Part shown: positions 33,150-43,506 of the stretch, in pieces
Numbering within the stretch: the first letter of the stretch is position 1
Layout of the letters: each line of letters opens with the position of its first letter
From: Ampullaceana balthica
Lineage: Eukaryota; Mollusca; Gastropoda; Lymnaeidae
NCBI GenBank assembly: GCA_944989445.1
Contig: CALYLW010000435.1
Coordinates: forward strand, 370,132-434,131
Direction: 5' to 3'
DNA length: 64,000 nt
The notes under the pieces: generated by a model
Databases searched by the model: none
The model's input: the letters and a program-made list of their open reading frames with translations, nothing else
Told to the model about the DNA's origin: nothing
Position numbers and translations under genes: made by a program

Positions 33150-34050
33150 CTCTCCACCTTCCACCCTCTCCACCTTCCACCCTCTCCACCTTCCACCCTC
33201 TCCACCTTTCACCCTCTCCACCTTCCACCCTCTCCACCTTCCACCTCTCCACCTTCCACCCTCTCCACCTTCCACCTCTCCACCTTCCACCATCTCCACC
33301 TTCCACCATCTCCACCTTCCACCCTCTCCAACTTCCATCCTCTCTACCTTCCGCCCTTTCCACCTTCCACTATCTCTATCCTCCACCCTCTCTACCTTCC
33401 ACCCTCTCCACCTTCCACCATCTCCACCTTCCACCCTCTCCACCTTCCACCTCTCCACCTTACAACCCTCTCCACCTTCCACCCTCTCCACCTTCCACCC
33501 TCTCCACCTTCCACCCTCTCTACCTTCCACCCTCTCTACCTTCCACCCTCTCTTACTTCCACCCTCTCTACCTTTCACCCTCTCCACCTTCCACCCTCTC
33601 CACCTTCCACCATCTCCACCTTCCACCCTCTCCACCTTCCACCCTCTCTACCTTCCGCCCTTTCCACCTTCCACTATCTCTATCCTCCACCCTCTCTACC
33701 TTCCACCCTCTCCACCTTCCACCCTCTCCACCTTCCACCCTCTCCACCTTCCACCCACTCCACCTTCCACCCTCGCTATCTTCCACCCTCTCTACCTTCC
33801 ACCCTCTCTACCTTCCACCCTCTTCACCTTCCACCCTCTCCCCCTTCCACCCTCTCTACCTTCCACCCTCTCTATCTTCCACCCTCTCTACCTTCCACCC
33901 TCTCTACCTTCCAACCTCTCTACCTTCCACCCTCTCTTCCTTCCACCCTCTCTACCTTTCACCCTCTCCACCTTCCACCCTCTCCAACTTCCACTATCTC
34001 TATCCTCCACCCTTTTAACCTACACTTTCTCCACCTTCCACCCTGCTCCT
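33150..34050. repeat. 16-bp polypyrimidine minisatellite with 304-bp higher-order repeat
   Basis: About 56 units of CCACCTTCCACCCTCT, almost pure pyrimidine on the plus strand apart from one A or two per unit. A distinctive variant block (TCTCTACCTTCCGCCC then TTTCCACCTTCCACTATCTC) occurs at 33341 and again at 33645, 304 bp or 19 units later. The 343-codon plus-strand frame and the minus-strand Gly/Arg/Trp/Glu frames are by-products of a stop-free unit. Confidence 0.95.
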
Positions 34051-34906
34051 CCCTCACAAGCACCGATCCTGAGACATTTGTCACTCACCCTGACCTGACC
34101 TCGGTCTGGCCTCTGAACCCCATGTTGGGAACAAGTTAAATCAATTATTCAAGTGGGGCGGGTTAAGGGGGAAGGTCCTTGCATAATAAAATCAAATTAC
34201 GCGGGTCACCCTCGTTATCACTAGGGGGCGTGACGCTGTGACGCGTGCAAGCACGTGAACAGAGGACGGACATTGTAGCCAGCTCTCAGAGAAGTGTCTG
34301 GTTGTCTCGGCCACCTTAAGTCGGGAGACTGGACCGTCCAGATGTCTTTGGCTTTATTGTTATCACCCGATTGTTCAGAGAGAATGTCCACTTCTCAACG
34401 GGACTCAATTGTTGATTTTATTAGACCAACAAAAAGGAACAGTGCATCTAATACTGCAGGAGCTTCGAGTAAAGAGGTAGTTGTGAAGATTTTTTGAACA
34501 TGTAACTAGAACAATAATTCTTTTTAAAGCTTTGTGTAAAAAAAGATATTGTGATTTTGAAAAAAAAAGGAGAAGGAGACTAAGGCTACTCGTCAGTCAC
34601 ATAACATATCGATTATCTGTTTGAGAACATCTGACATATGCTGTCCCCAGCTGATCATCATTGGTGCCGTAGACAGAAGTTTAAGAAACACTGCAGTAGA
34701 GAGTAACCAATGGATAGTACCAACAAAACAAAAACAAAAAACTCTGAAAGTGATGTTATCACTGTTCCTCTGTTAGTTCTGATTCACTGATAAGACCACT
34801 GTAATGTAATTTGCCATCAGCGGGTCAATATGGAGAATGAAGACTTGTACATTAAATAATACTCTGATATGTGCTGCACATCCAAACCTTTCTTTAAAAC
34901 AAGAAT
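34051..34906. other. Unassigned spacer
   Basis: About 850 bp. 34090-34500 has moderate GC content and a 67-codon plus-strand frame (34294-34497) without recognisable features. Nothing else noted. Confidence 0.35.
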
Positions 34907-35308
34907 AATTCCGACATCGCTCACCAATAATTCCGACATCGCTCACCAATAATTCCAACATCACTCACCAATAATTTCGACATCGCTCACCAATAATTCC
35001 GACATCGCTCACCAATAATTCCGACATCACTCACCAATAATTCCGACATCGCTCACCAATAATTCCGACAACGCTCACCAATAATTCCGACATCGCTCAC
35101 CAATAATTCCCAACATCACTCACCAATAATTCCGACATCGCTCACCAATAATTCCGACATCGCTCACCAATAATTCCGACATCGCTCACCAATAATTCCG
35201 ACATCGCTCACCAATAATTCCGACATCGCTCACCAATAATTCCCAACATCACTCACCAATAATTCCCACATCACTCACCAATAATTCCGACATCACTCAC
35301 CAATAATT
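34907..35308. repeat. 22-bp minisatellite, about 18 units
   Basis: The unit is AATTCCGACATCGCTCACCAAT, with variants ACATCACTC, ACAACGCTC and CCCAACATC. One-base insertions occur (AATTCCCAACATC). Confidence 0.95.
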
Positions 35309-35493
35309 CATAAGCACAACAAACGCAATCATACATAGAGATGAAAAGAGTGGAAGAAATGAAAGTGGGAAGGGAGAGAGAGAGATAGGAGGCGGGAGGG
35401 AGTGAGGAAGTGACACACAAGAACATTGACACTCGAATGTAGGAAGGGTTACAATCTTTTCTACTAACATTCAAGGGAGATTTTTTTTCCCAG

Positions 35494-35516
35494 CTAACCC
35501 TAACCCTAACCCTAAC
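35494..35516 (-). repeat. Interstitial telomeric repeat (TTAGGG type)
   Basis: The plus strand reads CTAACCC three times plus CTAAC, i.e. nearly four perfect TTAGGG units on the minus strand. It is preceded by a short T-run and C-run. TTAGGG is the common metazoan telomere repeat, including molluscs. It sits about 0.5 kb from the inferred inversion breakpoint. Confidence 0.85.
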
Positions 35517-35986
35517 GACACGTTAGAGGTGATACTTACAGTTCTTAGTCAAAGATTCGTCACATTTATATTTTATATACATAGGTTGTCAACATTTAAT
35601 TTCTCTGTGGATGTCATGAATTTTTCATTATATGACAAGTGCACTATACCTTCCCCCCAATTATCGCACACAGACCAAAAACACCCGCCCTAAAGTGTAC
35701 TTGTGTGTCACTAGAAATTGCTTCAAATAGCAGGCAATTACGTTAAATAAAGGTTGATCACCGCGTGTTGTGTTGTAGCGATTCGTCTATTCTGAGCCTC
35801 TTTGTCCCGGTACTTTTCGGCGATGTTCGGTGATTAGATCACGATTATTTCCTACTCCACGCTCCGTGTTATGACATGCGGTAATTTTGTCTGTCACTTC
35901 GCTCAGTGTGAAGAAGTACCGTCCCTTGGAGCGATCGTGTGACGGATGTCAAGTTTGTGCACAGGTTTGTAACGTTACAACTGACA

Positions 35987-36160
35987 ATAATATCACCAAC
36001 TCAACAAGATATCATAAGAATCATATAAACAAATAGTATGATAATAGCATCACCAACTCAACAACATATAAGAATCATATAAACATATATTATGCTAATA
36101 GCATCACCAACTCAACAAGATATCACATTAAACATATAAACATATATTATGATAATAGCC
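35987..36160 (-). repeat. Inverted 47-bp repeat units (three copies)
   Basis: Read on the minus strand these are the same units as the array at 30762-31388 (TTGTTGAGTTGGTGATGCTATTATCATA...ATATGTTTATATG). They lie immediately left of hAT copy A, in inverted orientation relative to the other block. Confidence 0.88.
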
Positions 36161-36340
36161 AGGGCCGTCTTAACGCATAGGCCCGTTGGGCATTTGCAAG
36201 GGGCCCACGAGCATAGGGGCCCCATGGGAATATGTTTATTCATATATATTATGTATTTTTATTTTTTATACTTGAGGGGAAGGGGCCCAACACTATTTCA
36301 TTGCCCGGGGGCCCTAACTGGTGTAAAAACGGCTCTGTAT
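36161..36340. mobile_element. MITE of the CAGGGCCGTCTTAAC family
   Basis: It opens CCAGGGCCGTCTTAACGCAT and closes near GTGTAAAAACGGCTCTG, giving short inverted ends (CAGGGCCGT / CAGAGCCGT). The interior matches 4580-4751, including GAGCATAGGGGCCCCATGGG and GCCCGGGGGCCC. Confidence 0.75.
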
Positions 36341-36347
36341 ATACCAA

Positions 36348-37082
36348 AGATAATCTAATTCAACCCTCAGATTTAAATATACATAGTTATAAAAACACTT
36401 TTCCTATTCCATATGCAACAACAAAGACATAAAAATTCTCGTTCTTTCCTTCCAGGATTCGGAATGGGAATGGGCTACCTGATCAAACGAAGAAAATCAA
36501 AGCTCAATCAACATTTAAAACTCTATCACATTTAAAACTTTTAAAAAATTCAAGACTAGACATAAACAATGGATAAAAGTAGGACTCAATAATATTCTGT
36601 ATAAAATGCGTCTGTAATAGATAAAATAAGAATAATGCCAAGAATGCTGATAAGATTGCCAATAAGATTTTTAAGGAAGACGACATAAGTGATGAATAAA
36701 TGCAGATGTAAGTATATTTTACATATAGTTATGTACAACATACTCATACCTTAAGGGCCGTCCATAAATGACGGCACGCATCTACAGGAAGGGGAAGGGG
36801 GTCACACTTTATTGAGATGTTTGACAAGGGGGGGGGAGGTGTTTACGAACTGTGACGTCACATAAACATGCACAAGTTTAAATGAAAGCTCCAGTTAAAT
36901 ATTTTATTGCTTACAATAAAATTATTTATATAAGTGTAATTGGCTCCGCGCTAGTTACGATATTAGAATGCAGTCTTAACTAAATACATTCTTAAATAAC
37001 ATAATATTGATTTGAAACATGCTAAATATTAAGTTAGAATTACGGCTTTTTTTTTGTTCATATTAATTTTCAGCGTGTCTAG
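36348..37082 (+). repeat. Duplicated ~740-bp unit: LINE 3' tail plus GGCCGTCC element end (first copy)
   Basis: It matches 38253-39012 from ACCAAAGATAATCTAAT to CAGCGTGTCTAG at a few percent divergence. The first half is a LINE reverse transcriptase tail: PYATTKT, a stop, KFSFFP, then (with a frameshift) RIRNGNGLPDQTKK, which resembles the conserved R-x-WNxLP ending of Jockey/CR1-like ORF2 proteins. The second half begins GGGCCGTCCATAAATGACGG at about 36755. Confidence 0.75.
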
Positions 37083-37272
37083 GTAATTAGTTTTAAAGCT
37101 GTTTTAAATTCATTAAAAAAAAATTAAAATAATTTTGTAAAAATTAATTTAAAAAATAAATGTGTGACATCACACATGGCCGGACCACCCCTCCCCCTGT
37201 CACAAACTGTCACACTTTCTTATGCCCCCACCCTCCCCAATTGGAGCGTGAAGTACTTTATGGACGGCCCCT
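36755..37272. mobile_element. GGCCGTCC element, short copy with mismatched ends
   Basis: The left end GGGCCGTCCATAAATGACGG belongs to the subtype of 38661 and 23308. The right end, CACGCTCC-type in reverse (TCACAAACTGTCACACTTTC...AAGTACTTTATGGACGGCCC), belongs to the zinc-finger subtype. The hybrid ends suggest recombination or insertion of one element into another. The right junction (GGACGGCCCCTTAGATGTGT) is identical to the junction beside the copy at 53656. Confidence 0.7.
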
Positions 37273-37818
37273 TAGATGTGTCTGATATCCGCGGTCAAGA
37301 TTATGACAACAGTGCGATGTATGAATGTCTGTATGTATGTTTGTATGATAGCGCATATACGGATTATCTCAAGGATAACTTTCCCATTTCGACCGTTGTA
37401 GCATAGTTCTCTAGACATCATTTATCTAGACATTTAAGTAAAAATATTACATGTATCAAGGGATACAACTACATGCGTTGATGTAATTTAATTTTCTTTT
37501 ATTTAGAGTTTAAAAAACAATTAATGGATACTATTTCCATATTTTCGAAGTAACAGAAATTATTTATTTAAAAAAATAAAACTATAGTAAAAAACCACTT
37601 AAATATCATTTTTTCTGTTTAAAGTCAATATATTTAATATAGTTGCAAACCATGTATTTCTAACAACAATATAAATTTTAATTTATGAGTGAATTTTTTC
37701 CTTTGCCATAGACCATCGCCGAAAGTTTTCACAACACACGAAAGTGGCATCCACTTTACTCGAGTCTATACATAGTATTACTATGTTAAAGAAATTGTAA
37801 ATTTACAAACATCTACAT

Positions 37819-39086
37819 CAGTGCTGCCATCCCTAGGTTTTTCAACCTAGATCTAGGTGTTTTCGACCTTTTCTATGTTTTTTTATTTCAAAAATAGCCA
37901 TAATCTAGGTTTTTCTTTTTAAAAAGTATATAAACAATATTTAAGTACTAAAGTTAATAAATATGTGCAATTAAGATCCCATATAAATTCGATTTTTCAA
38001 AAATAAAATTGAGCATTTGTTGATAACAGTTTTTTCACCGGCTCTGTCATGATATATTATGATATATGTAACTACACCCCATTGAATTCCAAAGATGGCG
38101 CTGCTTCATCTGTCTAAAGAAATATGGTACAAGATAAAACAGCTTGAATGAGCCAAAATATTCAATTTTATTTGACTTAATGACAAACTTAAAAGCTATA
38201 CCCTTTTCTTCTGCCTGCGTTGAGAGAATATTCTCTCCAGTATTCATGGTATAAACCAAAGATAATCTAATACAACCCTCAGATTTCAGATAGACATAGT
38301 TATAAAAACACTTTTCCTATTCCGTATGCAACAACAAAGACATAAAAATTCTCTTTCTTTCCGTCCGGGATTCGGAATTGGAATGGGTTACCTGATCAAA
38401 CGAAGAAAATCAAAACTCAATCAACATTTAAAACTCTATCACATTTTAAAAAATGCAAGACTAGACATAAGCAATGGATAAAAGTAGGACTCAATAATAT
38501 TCTGTATAAAATGCATCTGTAATAGATAAAATAAGAATAATGCCAAGAATGCTGATAAGATTGCCAATAAGATTTTTAAGGAAGAAGACATAAGTGATGA
38601 ATAAATGCAGATGTAAGTATATTTTACATATAGTTATGTACAACATACTAATACCTTAAGGGCCGTCCATAAATGACGACACGCATCTACAGGAAGGGGA
38701 AGGGGGTCACACTTTATTGAGATGTTTGACAAGGGGGAGGGAGGTGTTTAAGAACTGTGACGTCACATAAAAAATGCACAAGTTTAAATGAAAGCTCCAC
38801 TTAAATATTTTTTTGCTTACAATAAAATTATTTAATGACGTTTAATTGGCTCCGCGCTAGTTACGATATTAGAATGCAGTCTTTAACTAAATACATTGTT
38901 AAATAACATAACATTGATTTGAAACATGCTAAATATTAAGTAGGAAATACGGCTGTTTTTTTCGGGGGGAGGGGGGGCTTTGTGACGTCATATTAATTTT
39001 TAGCGTGTCTAGTTTTTTTCTGTCGGATCAAGGTTTTTTTGACATGTTGGCTAGGTTTTTCCAAAAATTGTCACTGGCAGAACTAA
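37819..39086. mobile_element. 1.27-kb TIR element (CAGTGCTGCCA ends) inside hAT copy A
   Basis: The left end is CAGTGCTGCCATCCCTAGG and the right end reversed TTAGTTCTGCCAGTGACAA, followed on both sides by GGAAAAACCTAG-like words. Flanks are ATCTACAT and ATCTATACAT, a likely 8-bp TSD with a later change. Copy B at about 53.1 kb is the empty site (ACATCTACATGACATG). It carries the second copy of the LINE-tail/GGCCGTCC unit (38253-39012), so it is itself composite. hAT-like by TSD length; no transposase. Confidence 0.72.
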
Positions 39087-39239
39087 TCTATACATGCCAT
39101 GATTTGATACAATTCAACAAATCTGTTTTATTTTCTGCTTCATCAAATTGTGGGCCATCCTTTTCAAGTATTTTCTAAAAATTTGTGTGAAACCACTTTT
39201 TCAAACCAGATGAAAAAGCCATGTGGGACGTGTAAAGAC

Positions 39240-40540
39240 AGTGCGATATCAAGTTGGTAAAATCTATGATATGCTTTTCGAAGTGGCAGACCAAAGTAGT
39301 GATCCAAAATGCTCGAAGTGAAGAAGAGTCTTTGTGCACACAACTTCAGAACTTCAATTTCATTGTTTCATTTGCATTATGGTACGACATATTGTTCCAA
39401 TTTAATTACATCAGCAAACAATTACAAAACATATTTAATATCTTTCAATCTAGCATCTGCATTTGACAACATATAACATACTTGCAAATGTTTGAAATCT
39501 TACAGATATTGCGGAATTTAAACAACATAAAAAATTAATAATAATTACAAAAAAAATTGTGACGAACTTAAGTTGTACTCATTGTCAAAGAAACTAGAGT
39601 GAAAAAAAGAAGAGAAAACCAAAACAATTTATATATCAAGGAGAAGATGAAGGAGTTGTAGATGCACACGAAAAATTTCTCACATATTTTTAAAATCAAA
39701 TTGTTGATATAGCAATCACGTCTATTGACAGTGGCTTTGAATAATTACGAAGGCATCATAAGTCATTTGGGTTTATTTATAAATTTCATCAGTTACACAC
39801 AAAACATGATGTACTGTATTGCAGTATGAATCTTTAGAAAAGGCATAAAGCCTGCCAAAACAAGAATCTTGATATGTTCATGCTTGCTGTATAGTGCGAT
39901 CATTGAGTGCCATAATTCATGCAGTAACCGATAACGATCCTGTTTCTTTCAGCAAAGAAGCGTAATAGTTACTTCTCTAACACGAAAATTGCACTTCGAA
40001 TACTTCTGACTTTTACTGTCATTGAGGCTTCCAGAGAAAGAAGCTTTTCAAAATTAAAAATTTAAAAACAATATGTGATCAACAATGATTCAAAATCGGC
40101 TAAGTGAGCATGGGCGTCGCTAGGAATTTTTCCAGGGTGCAAAAAAATCCCACTTTTATTTTAAATTTTAACTGGCAATGCCATACAGGTGCAATTTTCA
40201 ATTAAATTCAAGTTCAGTATAAAATAAGGGTTGAAAAAAGCCTTAGAAATTAATAAGACTTACAAATTAGTGCTGTAATAGTTAAAATACAACATTTATT
40301 AATGCATTTAATAAATTAATAATTTTTTTCTCAAATGTAGGGGGGGGGCAAATGCCCCCCCTTGCCCCCCTTCCCTACGCCCATGGCTCAGTGAATTAGC
40401 TATTTTGTAAATTGAGAATGATGTTGAAAAAGTTTTTGAAGTTGATGAACTTGAATTAAGATGTTGAAAAGGTTGTTGACATTGATGAAATTGTATTAAG
40501 ATGTCTAAAACGTCCTTGACATTGATGAACTTGTTTTAAG
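39240..40540 (+). pseudogene. hAT transposase (zinc-finger MYM-type-like clade), copy A remnant
   Basis: Fragments in shifting frames read KWQTKVVIQNARSEEESLCT and LQNFNFIVSFALWYDILFQF (39280-39410), TNFEVVLIVKETRE and a QFIYQGEDEGVVDAHEKFLT stretch with IVDIAITSIDSGFE (39560-39740), and TVIEASRERSFSKLK (about 40015-40060). These match, in order, the central LQNFxFxVSxxxWYDILFxxN and IAIxSxxxxF segments and the C-terminal ASxERSFSKLK box of hAT transposases in this clade. Many stops and frameshifts. A MITE splits the C-terminal tail at 40109-40385. The minus-strand paralogue is at 50400-53000. Confidence 0.85.
40109..40385. mobile_element. 277-bp MITE with CATGGGCGT ends
   Basis: It opens CATGGGCGTCGCTAGGAATT and closes GGGGGCAAATGCCCCCC...CCCTACGCCCATG, giving a short TIR. 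The flanks GCTAAGTGAG and GCTCAGTGAA are near-identical. Copy B has the single uninterrupted site (GGCTCAGTGAATGAG, reversed, near 50390). This is a clean empty-site comparison. Confidence 0.82.
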
Positions 40541-40972
40541 ATTTTCCCATTTTTCAGCCACCAAACCTGGCAAGATATGCTTGTACGTGGTAAAAACAAA
40601 GTGGAAGATTAAGATACAATCATACAACGAAACCAACTCTAGTACTTGTATATAGTTTATAATGTTGAGTTAAGAATAGACAAACTGTCTGTAAGCATAC
40701 CAAAACAAAACATGTTATTTATTAACATATGTTTTTAGCTTTAGGATCTTCAATTAAATAAATAAAACTGCAATTGTTGATTAGTCGATGCTGTTATGCT
40801 AGAGAGTAAAAATTTTAGTAATTTTTTTTTGTATGTCCCATTATTTTAATACATGTAAAAGTGCAAATTTTTGCATGGTTCTCGCTCCTCATGGGCTGCC
40901 TTTGGTCCAGGGCCCCGCTCAACGTTTGCTGCCTTGGGCCCCACATACTCTAGGGCCGGCCCTGTATTTACG

Positions 40973-42012
40973 GAATCGGTATTTAGTTCCCATTGATTGG
41001 TGCTACGTGTATAGAATATTTAATATTATTGTGCTATCGACACTTGATACACAAGTTACATTTACGCATCTCTAACGCATTGTTTTCGGTCGCCAACGAA
41101 CGCTTTTTGACAACACGTTTAAGGTCTAATTTTTTTCAGCTTTCCTCATAGCTTATTTGGGTAATGTCTTATGTTTTAAATTAAACACTTTGTTCTGGAT
41201 TCCCACGCCGAATCCACAGTTTACTGACATCAAAAATAACACAGGTCTCCACCGGTTGACTCCGTGCTTGGCCATACAACCAGGCTCCCATGACTTGTTT
41301 AGAAACGATTACTGCTATCACAATGGTTTCAGTTGCCGGTGGGCGAGACACTGTTGGATAGGAAATTGTGTAAGTAAGTGACCGCATTGTGAATCTATTT
41401 GCAGAAACTTGACCACCGCGTATCAACTTTGACCGCACCACGCAACGATGTCAGGACGAGACCGCCATTGACCACAATCAGGTCTTTTTCTCGGCCGAGT
41501 TCTTCCATCTCTCAAGCAAACAAAACATTCATCGGGACGAGCTGACCATCAACGCCCAGCGGTATCACGTGGTCTGTTATTAATTAAGTCTCCATTTCCT
41601 GGAACAAGAATACCAGCTCCTTCATATCTCTGACCGACAACTCATCTCCGCTTCCGGTCTCAGAAACGCCCAGCCACGCATGCGCGCCGGAACTGAACTC
41701 TCCGTCCACCAAATTTCCACCCCAAAGACACAAGGACCAGACGGGGGGACATCGCTTACTACTTTGTTTTCGATACCAGCTCCAACGTACAAGCCCAACA
41801 CGATTCAGTCCATCTAAAACCAATGGTCATCCGTAGAATGGGTCCTGGTATAACAGACTCCATTTCCTTGGAAAACCTGGTTAGGGCTGCGGGAAATTAC
41901 CCTTTGATTTTTTTTTGTTGATGTGTTGATGTAGAGTAGCGGCCCCTCGCTTCTACCACCGCCGACAATCCAAGATCACGTGACTACTCTGGCTGCACTT
42001 CATGTCTAACAT
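40973..42012. other. Unassigned DNA right of hAT copy A
   Basis: About 1 kb. 41180-41870 is relatively GC-rich with short overlapping frames (41157-41381, 41181-41441, 41584-41823) that show no domain. By the inversion argument, 40973 onward is the original left flank of hAT copy A in reverse. Confidence 0.35.
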
Positions 42013-42190
42013 GGATTTTTTAAAAACAATTTAAAGCAAGAAAATAAATTACTTGACATGTTGCATACATATTTAAACAAACCATTTAAAAAATAAAACA
42101 AATTCAACCCTAGACACAAACCATATAAAATCATAGGAATCAACAGTCTTCTGTATAGAAGGAACGTTTGTAATAGATGCGTTAACATAT
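42013..42190 (+). pseudogene. Non-LTR retrotransposon 3' coding scrap
   Basis: One plus-strand frame reads KFNPRHKPYKIIGINSLLYR then RNVCNRC. This matches the tail pattern seen at 15590-15690 and 36560-36620. Only the last ~45 residues of a reverse transcriptase ORF remain. Confidence 0.45.
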
Positions 42191-42686
42191 GATTTTATAT
42201 GTTCTTCTGTATTAAAACAGTGTTGTTGGTTTTCAGATAAAATTACAGACATCAGAACCATGCCTACATAGTAAGGCTGTGGAAATTAACGATTAATTAA
42301 ACGATTAATCGTAAAAATAATGGATTAAAATTAATTTAATCGATTAAAATTCGATTAAAATTTCAGAAAAAATATTTCTAACTAGATACACCACGAGGCG
42401 TAGCATACGCCGCAGAATTGCTCATGGATAGTGCAAAGAAAGGGGGGAGAACGGACACAAGTACAGCACGTAGAAATCAAAACAACGCGAGTGAATGTCG
42501 GTGGGGGGAACCACCGACGCATTGTTGGTCTTGACACATTCGCAAAGCGGCTATCTACCTGCCCACCACCCTTCACCACCCTAGCTTGCCAACCATAAAC
42601 TGTCATCGGTCGACCCTAATGAGGGTCAGCCATGTTCGCAAAAAGGGGAAAAAGAACGGGAACAAACACACAAAGTTTAAAAAATA

Positions 42687-42759
42687 AATTATCGCTGGGG
42701 CTTGAACCCAGGACCTTCCGCGTGTAAGTCGGACGTGATAACCACTACACAACGCAAGT
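42687..42759 (-). pseudogene. tRNA-Val (TAC)-like pseudogene
   Basis: The minus strand shows a D arm with A box (TGTAGTGGTTATCACG), an anticodon stem-loop CCGACTTACACGCGG with TAC in the anticodon position, and a T arm CTGGGTTCAAGCCCCAG with B box GGTTCAAGCCC. The body closely follows eukaryotic tRNA-Val. The acceptor stem fails: ACTTGCG against CGATAAT pairs at only four of seven positions. I therefore call a pseudogene or tRNA-derived repeat head rather than a working gene. Confidence 0.75.
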
Positions 42760-42903
42760 GAACGCAAGAACCATTGTTATTCTCGAGGCATGCCAACTAT
42801 AAACTAATTGGTCGACCCCAGCGAGAGTCATTCGTCATACTTGTTTGCACATACTCGCTTTGGTGAATTATATACATAGATATTTTTTCCTAACAGTATA
42901 CAT

Positions 42904-43071
42904 AATTCCCGTTGTCTGTATGTATGTATGTATGGAATAATACTCTTAGGTGGCGCTGCGATCGATTTTGTATAAAATATTATATGACGTCATTGTTTTA
43001 GGCTTATATTTTAATTATTATGAAATACTTTGTGTGCATTATTCCATACATACATACAGACAACGGGAATT
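42904..43071. mobile_element. Foldback/hairpin element, 168 bp with ~35-bp inverted ends
   Basis: The left arm AATTCCCGTTGTCTGTATG, a (TATG)n run and GGAATAAT, is matched by the right arm ending at 43071 in exact reverse complement apart from one TGTA unit. The central ~95 bp contains TGGCGCTGCGATCGATTTTG and ATATGACGTCAT. Inverted ends occupy about 40% of the element, so it would fold into a long hairpin. Confidence 0.8.
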
Positions 43072-43080
43072 ATTGATGAA

Positions 43081-43506
43081 ACTAGCTGACCCGCGGCGTA
43101 GCATACGCCGCTAATGATTTAGTGACGGATGAAGACTTCCTGAAAGATACAGTTGTCAAAATGGGGTGGGTTTGGGCAAACGGCTGTAAGTGAATGAAAA
43201 GAAGGAACTCTGGAGAGACCCGCGGCGTAGCATGCGCCGCACGCAGACTTGCTCATCATAGACAGTGCAAAGAACGGTTGGGGGGTGGCGTGAGAGTACA
43301 GACACAAAAAGCAGCACTAAGTAAATAAAAACTAGCGAGTAAGCGTAAAGACATGCACACTGAGGTTGCTGTTACCCACCTCCCATTTATTAACCGACGT
43401 TCACTCGCGTAGCATTGATTTCTTCGTGCTGTAGTTTGTGTCCGTTCTTTCTCCACTTTTTTTGCACTCTCCATGAGCAAGTATGTTACGCCGCGGGGCG
43501 TCTAGT
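43081..43506. repeat. ACTAGCTGACCCGCGG-type dispersed repeat
   Basis: It starts ACTAGCTGACCCGCGGCGTA with the hairpin GCGGCGTA-GCA-TACGCCGC and ends ACGCCGCGGGGCGTCTAGTT. Related copies of the hairpin word occur at about 42392 and 43217. Repeats starting ACTAGCTGACCCG are widespread in invertebrates. Each end, read outward, has a short GC hairpin followed by CTAG and then T, which resembles a Helitron 3' terminus; that is only a suggestion because both ends look alike. Confidence 0.5.

Larger units (their letters stand above)
37273..40964 (+). mobile_element. hAT copy A, transposase-3'-side portion (CAGGGCCGG family)
   Basis: It corresponds, inverted, to 48142-53650 of copy B: AGATGTGTCTGATATCCGCG next to the GGCCGTCC end, then noncoding sequence, transposase remnants (39240-40500), noncoding tail and the tip CATACTCTAGGGCCGGCCCTG. 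It is interrupted by a 1.27-kb TIR element (37819-39086) and a MITE (40109-40385), both absent from copy B. It contains only three units of the 40-bp sequence that copy B has amplified about 40-fold. The tip is followed by TATTTACG. Confidence 0.85.

Noticed and set aside
33067..34098. 343-codon Pro/Ser/His-rich protein
   Set aside because: It is the translation of a 16-bp polypyrimidine minisatellite; the neighbouring and opposite frames are equally open.
35494..35516. Chromosome end
   Set aside because: Fewer than four telomeric units, with ordinary sequence continuing on both sides.
31389..40964. Two independent hAT insertions at 31.6 and 40.9 kb
   Set aside because: The two tips are complementary ends of one element type and their 8-bp flanks are exact reverse complements, which would need a coincidence of about 1 in 65,000; an inversion explains all observations.
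42687..42759. Functional tRNA-Val gene
   Set aside because: The acceptor stem pairs at only four of seven positions and the sequence lies inside a repeat element.
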